From Deltaproteobacteria bacterium (lineage in GTDB: Bacteria; Desulfobacterota; Desulfarculia; Desulfarculales; Desulfarculaceae), in contig JAJZPI010000002.1 in assembly GCA_021811275.1 (NCBI GenBank), positions 1 through 64,000 on the forward strand: a stretch of 64,000 nt of DNA, written 5' to 3'. The position numbers and the translations under genes are program-made. Of the stretch, positions 9,634 through 19,385 are shown piece by piece. Under the pieces are notes generated by a model. It saw nothing but the letters and a program-made list of their open reading frames with translations, was not told the DNA's origin and ran no database searches. Position 1 is the stretch's first letter. Each line of letters begins with the position of its first letter.

Positions 9634-11898
9634 ATGATGGGAGCTGCCGACAAGAGCATGGAGGGAGTCTGGCGCAAGACCGGCTGCGTGCTCTGCGCCC
9701 AGAACTGCGGCCTGGAGGTGTTGGTCGTAGACGACCGCATCGTCAAATCCCGGCCCGACAGGGACAACCCGCGCAGCCAGGGCTACTGTTGCCGCAAGGG
9801 CCTCAAGGTGGCCCATCACCAGCACCACGCCCAACGCCTGACCCAGCCGCTCAAGCGCACCTCCGCGGGCTTCGCGCCCATTTCCTGGGAACGGGCCATC
9901 GCCGAGATCGCCGAGCGCCTGCGCGGCCTGCTGGAGCGGCACGGCCCCCGCTGCCTGGCCTACATGGGCGGCGGCGGCCAGGGCTGCCATCTGGAGGCGG
10001 CCTACGGGGTGCGCCTGCTGCGCGGCCTGGGCTCCCATTACCATTACAGCGCCCTGGGCCAGGAACTCACCGGCCACTTCTGGGCCGGCGGGCGCTTTCT
10101 GGGCCGGCAATACCTGGGCGCCATCCCCGACGAGCATCACGCCGAACTCTTGCTGGGCCTGGGCTGGAACGGCTGGATGAGCCACCAGATGCCCCAGGCC
10201 CGGCGGGTGCTGGACGCGATCGCCAAGGACCCGGAGAGGCTGCTGGTCATCATCGATCCCCGCCGCTCGGAGACGGCGCGCCGGGCCGACCTCCACCTGG
10301 CCCTGCGCCCGGGCACCGACGCCCTCCTGCTCAAGGCCATGATCGCCATCATCCTGAACGAGGGCTGGCAGGACCAGGCCTACCTCGACGCCCACGTGAG
10401 CGGCTGGGACCAGGCGCGGGGCTGGTTCGCCGGTTTCGACGCGGCGGCGGCGCTGGAGGTGTGCGGGCTCAAGACGGCCGAAGTGGTGGACCTCTGCCGC
10501 CTGCTCACGACCAGGCGCTGGGCCATGCACCCGGACCTGGGCGTCTTCATGAACCGTCACAGCACCGCGGTGTCGTATCTCTACTACCTGCTCATGACCA
10601 TCTGCGGCGCCATCGGCCGGCCCGGGGGCAACGTCATCCCCGGCTACCTCATGCCCCTGGGCGCCCACTCCGACGAGCGCGACCCGCGCACCTGGCGCAC
10701 CGTGGCCACCGGCTTTCCGGCCATCATGGGCGTCTACCCCCCCAACGTCATGCCCGAGGAAATCGAAAGCGGCCGCCCCGACCGCCTGCGCGCGGTGATC
10801 TGCGGCCAGTCCAACCCCCTGCGCTCCTACGCCGACACCTCGGCCTACGAGCGGGCCTTCGGCAAGCTGGAGCTTCTGGTGACCTGCGAGCTGGCCCTGA
10901 CCGAGACGGCGGCCCTGTCCCATTACGTGCTGCCCTGCCGCAGCGCCTACGAGTCCTGGGACACCACCTTTTTCACCTGGACCTGGCCGGGGGTGTTCAT
11001 GCAGCTGCGCCGCCCGGTGGTGCGGCCGGCGGGCGAGCAGCTGGAGGCGGCGCAGATCTTCGCCCGCCTGGGGCGGGCCCTGGGCCTGGCGCCCGAGATA
11101 CCCGACTCCCTGCGGCAAGCGGCCCAGGGCAACCGCCCGGGCTTCGGCATGGCGCTCATGTCCTACGCCCAGGCCCAGCCCGCGGCCCAGGCCATGATGC
11201 CCTTCGTGCTGGCCCAGACCCTGGGCGAGAGCCTGGGCTCGGCCAACCTGGCCGCGCTCTGGGGCCTGCTCATGACCGCGCCCAAGGAGTTCCGCGCCAA
11301 CGCCGCCCGGGCGGGTTTCGCGCCGGGGCCGCTCCAGGGCGAGGCCATTTTCCAGGCCCTGCTGGACCACCCCGAGGGGGTGTGGATCGGCCAGGCCGAC
11401 CCCGCCGACAATCTGGGCGGCCTGCGCACCCAGGACAAGAGGATCAACGTGGCCGTGCCGGAGATGGCCGAGTGGCTGGCCGGCATCGAGCCCGCGGCCG
11501 AGGCCCGCGCCCTGGCCGGCGACGGCCAGTTTCCCCTGGTGCTCAACGCCGGCCGGCACATGGACTACAACGCCAACACCCTCATGCGCGACCCGGCCTG
11601 GAACCAGGGCAAGCGGGCCTGCACCGTGGCCATGAACCCCGCCGACGCCTCGGGCCTGGGCTTGGCCGACGGGCAGCGGGTGCGGGTGACCACCGCGGCG
11701 GGGTCGGAGCAGGGCGAACTGGAGCTGAGCGACCAAGTGCGCTCCGGCACGGTGCTCATCCCCCACGGCTTCGGCCTGGAGTACGAGGGCAAGGTCCACG
11801 GCCTCAACGTCAACCGCCTGACCAGCGCCCGGCACCGCGACCCCCTGGCCGGCACCCCCCTGCACCGCTTCGTGCCCTGCCGGGTGGAGGCGGCCTGA
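9634..11898 (+). CDS. Molybdopterin-dependent oxidoreductase (DMSO reductase family)
   Basis: N-terminal C-x2-C-x3-C region (TGCVLCAQNCGLEV, CRKG) and C-terminal molydopterin-dinucleotide-binding-like domain (MNPADASGLGLADGQRVRVTT). Confidence 0.88.
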   Translation: MMGAADKSMEGVWRKTGCVLCAQNCGLEVLVVDDRIVKSRPDRDNPRSQGYCCRKGLKVAHHQHHAQRLTQPLKRTSAGFAPISWERAIAEIAERLRGLLERHGPRCLAYMGGGGQGCHLEAAYGVRLLRGLGSHYHYSALGQELTGHFWAGGRFLGRQYLGAIPDEHHAELLLGLGWNGWMSHQMPQARRVLDAIAKDPERLLVIIDPRRSETARRADLHLALRPGTDALLLKAMIAIILNEGWQDQAYLDAHVSGWDQARGWFAGFDAAAALEVCGLKTAEVVDLCRLLTTRRWAMHPDLGVFMNRHSTAVSYLYYLLMTICGAIGRPGGNVIPGYLMPLGAHSDERDPRTWRTVATGFPAIMGVYPPNVMPEEIESGRPDRLRAVICGQSNPLRSYADTSAYERAFGKLELLVTCELALTETAALSHYVLPCRSAYESWDTTFFTWTWPGVFMQLRRPVVRPAGEQLEAAQIFARLGRALGLAPEIPDSLRQAAQGNRPGFGMALMSYAQAQPAAQAMMPFVLAQTLGESLGSANLAALWGLLMTAPKEFRANAARAGFAPGPLQGEAIFQALLDHPEGVWIGQADPADNLGGLRTQDKRINVAVPEMAEWLAGIEPAAEARALAGDGQFPLVLNAGRHMDYNANTLMRDPAWNQGKRACTVAMNPADASGLGLADGQRVRVTTAAGSEQGELELSDQVRSGTVLIPHGFGLEYEGKVHGLNVNRLTSARHRDPLAGTPLHRFVPCRVEAA

Positions 11899-11977
11899 GG
11901 TCGCCGGCGGCGTACCGCGGCGGGTTGGGCGGGTCGAGAGGCGAAGGCCGCCAACCCATTCCGGCCGCTGCCGTTCA

Positions 11978-12024
11978 AGGCCGCGCTTAAAAAATGCCGG
12001 GCGGGTTGGCGTGGCGTAATCCGC
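11978..12024. repeat. Right copy of flanking direct repeat
   Basis: See 7892-7942. Confidence 0.85.
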
Positions 12025-12102
12025 CTTGCGCGTCCCCGGCGCCTTTCCCGGTCACCAGGCCACGGGTTTTGGGCTAATATGGGCGCAGGCAAGGAGGCGG
12101 CC

Positions 12103-12537
12103 ATGGACGTGATACGCCCCGAGAACCAGGGCCCGCCCCTGGTCAAGACCCCCACGGTCAACACCTTCGGCATCCGCTACCTGCGCTCCGGCCCGGGCTG
12201 GGTGGAGGCCGAGTTCACCCCCGACCAGCGTTTCAGCAACAACTTCGGCCTGGTCCAGGGCGGGGTGCTGGCGGTGTTTTTGGACAACATCATGGGCCAA
12301 AGTTGCTACACCCTGGCCGAGCAGGAGCAGAGCCTCACCACCACCTCGCTCAACCTGCAATTCCTGGAGCCCGCTTCCCTGGGCCTGCTAAAGGGGTCGG
12401 CCCGGGTGGTCAAGAAGGGACGGCGCATGGTCTTCGCCGAGGGCGAGGTGCAAGACGCGCGGGGCCATGTTCTGGCCCGGGCCACCGCGGCCATGCTGGT
12501 GATCCGCCGGCCGCGCACCCCCGCCCCGACGTCCTGA
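12103..12537 (+). CDS. PaaI/hotdog-fold thioesterase family protein
   Basis: FSNNFGLVQGGVLAVFLDNIMGQSCYTL; SD AAGGAGG 5 nt before ATG 12103. Confidence 0.82.
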   Translation: MDVIRPENQGPPLVKTPTVNTFGIRYLRSGPGWVEAEFTPDQRFSNNFGLVQGGVLAVFLDNIMGQSCYTLAEQEQSLTTTSLNLQFLEPASLGLLKGSARVVKKGRRMVFAEGEVQDARGHVLARATAAMLVIRRPRTPAPTS

Positions 12538-12544
12538 GGGGTGT

Positions 12545-13555
12545 TCAGGCCGGCGGGTCTTGCCGCCCTTGTCCGCGCAGGCCGCCGGTGAAATAGAAAT
12601 AGAGGCCGGGCAGGGAGATGACGATGGAGGAGACGTTGGTGGCCAGGCCCAGCAGGAAGGCCTGGGTGGCTCCGATGCCCACCAGGCCGAAGAAGAAGAC
12701 GAACAGGCCCTCCACCACCCCGAAGGCCGAGAACCACACCGGCAGCCTGGCCAGGGCGATGGCCACCGGGGTCACCGCCGCCGAGGCCAGCAGCGAAAGG
12801 TCGTAGTGCAGGGCCCGGGCCGCCAGCCAGTTGGCCAGGATGGGAGCGGCCTGCTCCAGCAGCGAAAGCACCAGGAAGGACCACAGCACGCCGGGGTGCC
12901 GCCGGTACTGGTGGTAGGCCCCGAAGAACTTGGACAGCCAGCCCGCCAGCTTGCCCCGGTCGGCCAGCTTGCGGTCCAGCGCCTCCAGCAGCCGGCCCGA
13001 AAAACGGCTCAGGGATAAAAGCAGGGCCAGCACGGTCAGCGCCGCCAGGCCCACGGTGAGGGCCGTGGTCATGCCCAGACGGTCGGGCATGCCCGCGATG
13101 GCCAGGCGGGTGAGCAGGAGCAGGGCCCCCAGCCCGGCCAGGGCCGAGGCCACCAGGCCCAGGGCCCGCTCCATGACCACGCTGGCCGCCACCAGCTCCG
13201 AGGGCCGGCGGGGACCGCTGACCGCGGCGGCGCGCAGGGCGTCGGCCCCCAGGGTGGTCGGCAGGAAGCTGCCGGCCAGGGTGCCCAGGTAGTAGGCGCG
13301 CAGGGCCTCGCCCTGGCTGATCGCCATCCCGCGGCAGCGCAGCAGCAGGGTCCACTTCCAGCTCATCAGAAACCGGTCGGCGGTCAGCCAGAGCAGCATA
13401 AGGGCCAAAAAGAGGGGGTCGGCGTTCTTCAGGCGCTCCCAGGTCTCCTCAAGGTCCACCAAGAAGAACACCAAAACCAGAATCAGCCCCACGCTGATGC
13501 CCAACCGCAGGAGCCGCCCCCAGGCCTTGCTTTTTTCCGCGCGCGCCGTTTTCAT
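12545..13555 (-). CDS. Lysylphosphatidylglycerol synthase TM-like / flippase (UPF0104) membrane protein
   Basis: Polytopic membrane protein; YLGTLAGSFLPTTLGADALRAAAV, LARLPVWFSAFGVVEGLFVFFF. Start reassigned to MKTARAEKS. Confidence 0.85.
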   Translation of the reverse strand: MKTARAEKSKAWGRLLRLGISVGLILVLVFFLVDLEETWERLKNADPLFLALMLLWLTADRFLMSWKWTLLLRCRGMAISQGEALRAYYLGTLAGSFLPTTLGADALRAAAVSGPRRPSELVAASVVMERALGLVASALAGLGALLLLTRLAIAGMPDRLGMTTALTVGLAALTVLALLLSLSRFSGRLLEALDRKLADRGKLAGWLSKFFGAYHQYRRHPGVLWSFLVLSLLEQAAPILANWLAARALHYDLSLLASAAVTPVAIALARLPVWFSAFGVVEGLFVFFFGLVGIGATQAFLLGLATNVSSIVISLPGLYFYFTGGLRGQGRQDPPA

Positions 13556-13585
13556 CACCGACCCCTGTCTGGCCTGGGGCTTTTT

Positions 13586-13791
13586 GCGCCAATAAGCGTT
13601 CAAAGAAAAACTTTGAACGCTTAAGTTGGCATGCGGGCCAAGGCTCACCCCGGCCAACAAATTGGCCGGGGTCTCCGGGGATGGCCTGCCGGATGCGCAA
13701 GCATCCGGGCGGTCGGGCAAAACCACGCTTTGACCCGACCGGCAGGCATTCAAGGCCGTGGACGGCTTTTGAATGCAACCTTGGTGTTGCG
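13586..13791. repeat. Family-1 composite repeat, essentially full length (modules 1-4)
   Basis: Successive hairpins: AAGCGTTCAAAG..CTTTGAACGCTT; CCCCGGCCAA..TTGGCCGGGG; GGTCGGGCAAAACCACGCTTTGACCCGACC; CATTCAAGGCCG..CGGCTTTTGAATG. Confidence 0.85.
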
Positions 13792-14077
13792 GCCCCAGAC
13801 CGCCCGCGCCCTGAGCCTACTATGTCAGGGGGGCCTGGTCAAGGCGGGGCCCGGGGCGGCGGCCAGGCTCGCGGCACTGGCTTGCCATGGGATATGTACT
13901 TGTTATAACGGCGGCATCTCCCCTAAACCCCCGCGCCGCCCGCCCGCCTCGTTCATCGGCCCCGCCGGGGGCGAAAAGCCCCCCGCCAGCCGTGAAAATT
14001 CCGGCGGCCCCCCCTTTAAATAGCGTTGATACAGGGATAAAATTGGTCCGCGCCGGTTGGGGGCAGGCCCGGAACGG

Positions 14078-14106
14078 TTGACTTTGCATACCTCCCTGGC
14101 TATAGT
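14078..14106 (+). promoter_or_regulatory. Strong sigma70-like promoter for the tol-pal locus
   Basis: TTGACT - 17 nt - TATAGT directly upstream of tolQ. Confidence 0.7.
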
Positions 14107-14136
14107 GACCGCAATATAATGTGGGATAGTGTAACC

Positions 14137-14964
14137 ATGACCAACTATATCTGGGGATTGCTGGAATCCTGGGCCCCCACTTTCAGCGGCCAGATCCAAA
14201 CCACCTCGACCAGCACGGTAATGACCTCGCACGGCACCGACGTCTGGCAGATGGTCTGGCACGCCGGCCTGGTGGTCCAGTTCGTGCTGCTGCTCCTGGT
14301 GCTGTTCTCCGTCCTCTCCTGGTCCATCATCCTGGCCAAGTACAAGGCGATCCACGACGCCCGCAAGGAGAACGCCGAGTTCGAGGAGGTCTTCTGGAGC
14401 GCTGGCTCACTCTCGGCCGCCCACAACCAGACCAAGCACCTGGTCTCCAGCCCGCTGGCGGTGGTTTTCCGCCTGGGGTACGCGGAGATGGGCAAGGTGA
14501 TGCGCGCCCAGAGCGGAGAGGGCCATGGCGAAAACATCCTGGGCCAGGGGGTGATAGAAAACCTCTCGCGCGCCCTCAGCCGGGGCCAGGCCGCCGAGAG
14601 CACCCGCCTGGGCCGGGCCGTGACCTTCCTGGCCACCACCGCCAACACCGCCCCCTTCATCGGCTTGTTCGGCACGGTCTGGGGCATCATGGACTCCTTC
14701 CGCTCCATCGGCGCCTCCGGGGCGGCCAACCTGGCCACCGTGGCCCCGGGCATCGCCGAGGCCCTGGTGGCCACGGCCACCGGCCTTTTCGCCGCCATCC
14801 CGGCCGTGGTCTTCTACAACTATTTCAATCGCCGCTTTCAGGTCTTGGAGAACGAGATGGCCTCCTTCGCCCAAGACTTCCTTAACTTGGTGGAACGCGA
14901 CCTCATGCGCCGCACCGGCCCGGCGCCGGAGGCGGCCGAGCCCCGCGGAGCCGCCCGGCCCTGA
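14137..14964 (+). CDS. tolQ: Tol-Pal system protein TolQ (MotA/TolQ/ExbB family)
   Basis: [25 protein letters not shown]...[27 protein letters not shown]; followed by tolR/tolA/tolB/pal. Alternative ATG at 14119. Confidence 0.93.
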   Translation: MTNYIWGLLESWAPTFSGQIQTTSTSTVMTSHGTDVWQMVWHAGLVVQFVLLLLVLFSVLSWSIILAKYKAIHDARKENAEFEEVFWSAGSLSAAHNQTKHLVSSPLAVVFRLGYAEMGKVMRAQSGEGHGENILGQGVIENLSRALSRGQAAESTRLGRAVTFLATTANTAPFIGLFGTVWGIMDSFRSIGASGAANLATVAPGIAEALVATATGLFAAIPAVVFYNYFNRRFQVLENEMASFAQDFLNLVERDLMRRTGPAPEAAEPRGAARP

Positions 14965-15023
14965 CCCGGCCGGAACGCGCCGCATCGGCCAGCGAATCTT
15001 TTTTTTAGGAAAGGGAACCCGCC

Positions 15024-15461
15024 ATGGCGGGCGTGAGCACAGGCAAGGGCCGTTTCATGGGCGAGATCAACGTGGTGCCCCTGGTGGACGTCATGTTGGT
15101 TCTATTGATCATCTTCATGGTCACCGCGCCCATGATGGTCCAGGGGCTGGACGTTAAGCTGCCGGAGACCACCACCGCCGCCTTGAAGCAGAGCGACGAG
15201 ATGCTGGTGCTCACGGTGACCAAGGAGGGGCAGCTCTTCCTGGACGAGTTCCCCCTGGGCACGGAGGGGCTTTCCGACAAGCTGGCGGGCATCGTGGCCC
15301 GCAAGCCCGAAACCAAGGTCTATTTGCGGGCGGACAAGGACGTGCCCTACGGGGTGGTGGTGACGGTCATGGCCGAGGCGCGCAAGGCCGGCATCACCAA
15401 CCTGGGCATGGTTACCGAGCCCGAGAAGGTGCCCCCGCCCGAGAAGAAGAAAGCGCATTGA
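15024..15461 (+). CDS. tolR: TolR/ExbD family protein
   Basis: EINVVPLVDVMLVLLIIFMVTAPMM; position after tolQ. Confidence 0.93.
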   Translation: MAGVSTGKGRFMGEINVVPLVDVMLVLLIIFMVTAPMMVQGLDVKLPETTTAALKQSDEMLVLTVTKEGQLFLDEFPLGTEGLSDKLAGIVARKPETKVYLRADKDVPYGVVVTVMAEARKAGITNLGMVTEPEKVPPPEKKKAH

Positions 15462-16321
15462 CGGCGGCCGTGCGCAAATTCCTGGCCCCCGGCCCGAGCG
15501 ATCAACTGGGCTGGGGGGTGGCCCTCAGCCTGGGGCTGCACCTGCTCTTGGTGGCGGCCATGATGTTCGGCCATGTCTTCCTGCCCGGCAAGCGGGAGAT
15601 ATTTTCGCCGGTCTACAACGTGCAGCTGGTGGGCCCGCCGGGGCCGCCGGCGGCGGCTCCCCGGCCAGCGCCTCCGGCCCCCAAGCCGGCGGCGGCCCCG
15701 GAGCCCAAACCGGAGCCCAAGCCCGAGCCCAAGCCCAAGGCGGAGGTGAAACCCCCGCCCAAGCCCGAGCCGGTCAAGGAGCCCATTGCCACCAAGCCGC
15801 CTGAAAAGCCGGAACCCAAGAAGCCGGAGGTTAAGAAGGAACCGGAGGTGGACGCCAGCAAGGAGCTGGCCAAGTCGCTGGAAAAACTGAAGGCCAAGGT
15901 TGACGATGAACGGCGCTACGACCAGGCCATGAACAGGCTGGAAAAGAAGTTCGCCACCCAGGCCAACACCGTGGGCGGGGCCTTCAGTTCAGGCACGCCG
16001 GGGGCGGGCGGCGGCAGCAACGTCTCCACCCGCGACCAAGTCTACCTGACCGAGCTTTGGGAGCGCATCCAGCGCAACTGGATTCTTTCGGAGGTGCTGG
16101 TGCAAAAGCCCAAGGGCCTGGTGGCGGTGATCATGCTCCGCATACGCCGCGACGGCGTTCTGGACAAGGCCTGGCTGGAGCAGGGCTCGGGCAACCAGCG
16201 CTACGACGAATCGGCCCTGCGGGCCACGGAGAAGGCTTCGCCCTTCCCGCCCCCGCCGGCCGCCTCGGGGTCCTATTACGAAGTCGGAGTCCGCTTCCGG
16301 GTGGAAGACATCACGGGGTAG
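15458..16321 (+). CDS. tolA: TolA-like protein with TonB-type C-terminal domain
   Basis: TM segment, PKPEPKPEPKPK-rich linker, C-terminal TonB-like domain; TTG start overlaps the tolR stop. Confidence 0.85.
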   Translation: MTAAVRKFLAPGPSDQLGWGVALSLGLHLLLVAAMMFGHVFLPGKREIFSPVYNVQLVGPPGPPAAAPRPAPPAPKPAAAPEPKPEPKPEPKPKAEVKPPPKPEPVKEPIATKPPEKPEPKKPEVKKEPEVDASKELAKSLEKLKAKVDDERRYDQAMNRLEKKFATQANTVGGAFSSGTPGAGGGSNVSTRDQVYLTELWERIQRNWILSEVLVQKPKGLVAVIMLRIRRDGVLDKAWLEQGSGNQRYDESALRATEKASPFPPPPAASGSYYEVGVRFRVEDITG

Positions 16322-16323
16322 CG

Positions 16324-17646
16324 ATGAAAACGATGCGCCAAATAACGGCATTTTTCTGTCTGGTTGCCTTGGGGGCGATCCTGGGGGCGTCCCTCTTCTG
16401 CCCCGCCCCGGCCTCGGCCCGGGTCTACATCGACATCACCAAGCCCTTCTCGCGCAAACTGCCCCTGGCCCTGCCCGAATACACGCCCATGCCCGGCTCG
16501 GCCCCCGCCGCGGTGGGCTCCGACGGCGCGCGCATCCTGGCCACCGACCTCAGCTACACCGGCCTCTTCGACATCCTGGACCGCAAGACCTACCTGGGCG
16601 GGGCCGATCAGGTGAACCCGCGCCTCTGGCGGCGCATCGGGGCCGAACTCCTGGTCACCGGCAGCTACAGCCTCCAGGGCGAGGTGGTCTCCCTGGAGAT
16701 GCGCCTGCACGACGTCACCGACGGGCGGCTCATGGTGGGGCGGCGCTACGACGGCACCCTGAAGGACGTGCCTGCCATGATGCACCGCTTCGCCGACGAG
16801 ATCATGCAGGCCATCACCGGCGAGCGCAGCGTCTTTTCCACCGCCATCGCCTTTGTCCACGCCGATGGCGGCAAGAAGGAAATCTGGATGATGAACTTCG
16901 ACGGCACGGGGGCCCGCCAGGTCACCCACCGCGGAGACATCACCCTCTACCCCGCCTGGTCGCCCGATGGCGCGCTCTTGGCCTACACTTCCTATGTCAA
17001 TCGCCGGCCCGCTGCCTTCATCCAGGCCATCAGCGGCGGCGAGGGGCGCATAATATACAACCGGCCCGGCGTGAACCTGACCCCGGTCTTCCTGCCCACC
17101 GGCGGCCAGGTGGCCGTGAGCCTTTCCTTCTCCGGCAAGACCAACATCTACCTGGGCGACCAGACCGGCAACCTGGGGCCCAATCTCACCGACGGCTGGG
17201 GCATCGAGGTTTCGCCCACCTTCTCCCCGGACGGCAAGAAGATGGCCTTCGTCTCCGACCGCGGGGGCTCGCCTCAGATCTACATCCGCGACATGATCAG
17301 CGGCTCGATCAGCCGCCTGAGCTTCGGCCAGAAGTACGCCGCCGCCCCCGACTGGTCCCCGCGCGGCGACCGCATCGCCTACCAGGCCATGGTCAACGGC
17401 AACTTCCAGGTGATTTCCATCCGCCCCGACGGCAGCGACATGCGCGTGCTCACCAGCGGCCACGGCGGAGGCGAGGACCCCTCCTGGTCCCCGGACGGCC
17501 GGCTCATCGCCTACGCCAGCCGCACCACGGGCCGTTATCAGATATACGTCATGACCGCCGCCGGCGAGCCGGTGCGGCGCATAACCGAGCTTTCCGGCGA
17601 CAACACCGACCCCGCCTGGTCGCCCAGGGGGGTGGCGGGCAGATAG
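16324..17646 (+). CDS. tolB: Tol-Pal translocation protein TolB (beta-propeller)
   Basis: Signal peptide; repeated YPAWSPDG, SPTFSPDGKKMAFVSDRGGSPQIY, PSWSPDGRLIAYAS. Start set at MKTMRQ. Confidence 0.93.
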   Translation: MKTMRQITAFFCLVALGAILGASLFCPAPASARVYIDITKPFSRKLPLALPEYTPMPGSAPAAVGSDGARILATDLSYTGLFDILDRKTYLGGADQVNPRLWRRIGAELLVTGSYSLQGEVVSLEMRLHDVTDGRLMVGRRYDGTLKDVPAMMHRFADEIMQAITGERSVFSTAIAFVHADGGKKEIWMMNFDGTGARQVTHRGDITLYPAWSPDGALLAYTSYVNRRPAAFIQAISGGEGRIIYNRPGVNLTPVFLPTGGQVAVSLSFSGKTNIYLGDQTGNLGPNLTDGWGIEVSPTFSPDGKKMAFVSDRGGSPQIYIRDMISGSISRLSFGQKYAAAPDWSPRGDRIAYQAMVNGNFQVISIRPDGSDMRVLTSGHGGGEDPSWSPDGRLIAYASRTTGRYQIYVMTAAGEPVRRITELSGDNTDPAWSPRGVAGR

Positions 17647-17737
17647 GTTCGGCTTGAGGCTATACAGGGGAGCCTGGACCCTTAAGGGGCATTTGGTTGC
17701 ATATTTTCCGAAACATATTCAGATACGGAGGCTAATC

Positions 17738-18289
17738 GTGAGAAAGAGTGTGATGTTGACCCTGATTCTGACCCTGATGCTGGGTCTGCTGGCCGGCGGC
17801 TTGACCGGATGCTCCAAAAAGGCCGTGGGCCCCGGCGAACTCAGCGCCGAGGAGCAGGCCCGCCTGAAGGCCGAGGAGGAGCGCCGCCTGCGCGAGCAGC
17901 GCCTGCGCGAGGGCCAGGCCGGCGCCCTCTCGGGCACCGAGGCCCAGATGCGCGAGATCTTCCAGAACCAGGACATTCACTTCGACTACGACCGCTATGA
18001 CCTCCGCGGCGACGCCAAGCAGGTCTTGAACGACAAGGCCGCCTTCCTGCAGTCGCACAGCGACCTGAACGTAATCGTCGAGGGCCACTGTGACGACCGC
18101 GGCTCCTCGGCCTACAACCTGGCCCTGGGCGAGAAGCGCGCCAAGGCCGCGGCCGCCTACCTGGCGGCCATGGGCATCGGCGCCAGCCGCATGGAAACCG
18201 TGAGCTACGGCAAGGAGCGGCCCCTGGTCATGGGCCAAACCGAGGAGGCCTACGCGGCCAACCGCCGGGCCCACTTCGTGATTAAGTAG
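17738..18289 (+). CDS. pal: Peptidoglycan-associated lipoprotein Pal (OmpA-like)
   Basis: Lipobox LTGC; IHFDYDRYDLR...VEGHCDDRGSSAYNLALGEKRAKAAAAYL. GTG start. Confidence 0.93.
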   Translation: MRKSVMLTLILTLMLGLLAGGLTGCSKKAVGPGELSAEEQARLKAEEERRLREQRLREGQAGALSGTEAQMREIFQNQDIHFDYDRYDLRGDAKQVLNDKAAFLQSHSDLNVIVEGHCDDRGSSAYNLALGEKRAKAAAAYLAAMGIGASRMETVSYGKERPLVMGQTEEAYAANRRAHFVIK

Positions 18290-18308
18290 AGTCCCGTCGG
18301 CGCATCCC

Positions 18309-18340
18309 GGCCCGCCGCCCCCCAGCGGGGGCGGCGGGCC
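18309..18340. terminator. 14-bp perfect hairpin between pal and cpoB
   Basis: GGCCCGCCGCCCCC-cagc-GGGGGCGGCGGGCC; no T-run. Confidence 0.5.
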
Positions 18341-18385
18341 TCCGAGCAATCCGCCGGACGCGTCCGGAAGAAAGGGGGAGCTTTT

Positions 18386-19240
18386 ATGACCTTGGCTCGG
18401 TTGACCAAGACCGCTCGGCTGCTTTGCTGGCCCGCCTTGGCCGCCCTGCTCTTGGCAGGCTGCTCCACCGTAAGCTCCGATGATTTCGCGGCGCTGCAGG
18501 GCACGGTGGCCCGCGAGCAGGCCCGGCAGCGCGAGCTGATCAAGAGGGTGGACGCCCTTACCCGCAACCTGGAAGGCAGCCGGGGACCCCAGGCCAACCT
18601 GGTGGCGGACATGGACACCATGCGCCAGGACCTCCTGCGCCTGCAGGGCCGCATTGAGGAGGAGTCCATGCGCCGGGGAGGCTCCGAGGAGACGCAGATG
18701 CTGGAACAGCGTCTGGCCCGGGTGGAGTCCATGCTGGGCATCGCCGCCGCCGCCGGCGAGGCGCCGGCCGTCGCCGGCCCCAAGCCCCCGGCCCGGCCGG
18801 CGCCGGTGGCCGAGGTGGACAACACCCCCCCCGCCAAGCCCGGCAAGGCCCCCGAGCCCGCCCCGCAGGGCGCCGAGGCCCTCTTCGGCCTGGGCCAGCG
18901 CCTGCACAAGCAGAAGGCCTACCATGCCTCCCGCGAGCGCCTGGAGGATTTCATCAAGCGCTATCCCAAGGACAAGCGCATCGACGACGCCCAGTACATG
19001 ATCGGCGAGGGGCTATACGCGGAAAAGAAGTACGAGGAGGCCATCCTGGCCTTCAACCAGATGGTCAAGCGCCACCCGGAGAGCAGCCTGGCTCCGGCGG
19101 CCCTGCTCAAGGAGGGCATGTCCTTCGCCGAGCTGGGCGACAAGCGCACGGCCAAGATCGTCCTGGGCAAGCTGGTCAAGACCTATCCCAAGTCCAACGA
19201 GGCCAGGCAGGCCGAGAAGCTCATGGCCAAAATGCCCTGA
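18386..19240 (+). CDS. cpoB: Tol-Pal system protein CpoB/YbgF (TPR)
   Basis: Lipobox LAGC, coiled coil, C-terminal TPRs (LFGLGQRLHKQKAYHASRERLEDFIKRYPKDKRIDDAQYMIGE). Confidence 0.88.
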   Translation: MTLARLTKTARLLCWPALAALLLAGCSTVSSDDFAALQGTVAREQARQRELIKRVDALTRNLEGSRGPQANLVADMDTMRQDLLRLQGRIEEESMRRGGSEETQMLEQRLARVESMLGIAAAAGEAPAVAGPKPPARPAPVAEVDNTPPAKPGKAPEPAPQGAEALFGLGQRLHKQKAYHASRERLEDFIKRYPKDKRIDDAQYMIGEGLYAEKKYEEAILAFNQMVKRHPESSLAPAALLKEGMSFAELGDKRTAKIVLGKLVKTYPKSNEARQAEKLMAKMP

Positions 19241-19265
19241 GCCGGAAGACCTGACCGGGCCGGCT

Positions 19266-19316
19266 CGCCGGCAAAGCCAAGGGAGCCCCCGCCGGGCTCC
19301 CTTGGCTTTGCCGGCG
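19266..19316. terminator. 23-bp perfect inverted repeat downstream of cpoB
   Basis: CGCCGGCAAAGCCAAGGGAGCCC-ccgcc-GGGCTCCCTTGGCTTTGCCGGCG. Confidence 0.65.
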
Positions 19317-19385
19317 GGTCAATCAACCAACATATCCAGCCGTTGGCTGTTCGGCGGAGGCGCGGCCACCGTCGTGCAGACGGAA

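Noticed and set aside
8476-11865. 1129-aa minus-strand ORF antisense to the Fe-S/molybdopterin genes
   Set aside because: Shadow ORF caused by high GC3; low-complexity GLGQ/AAG/HAG translation with no domain, and the plus strand has clear families.
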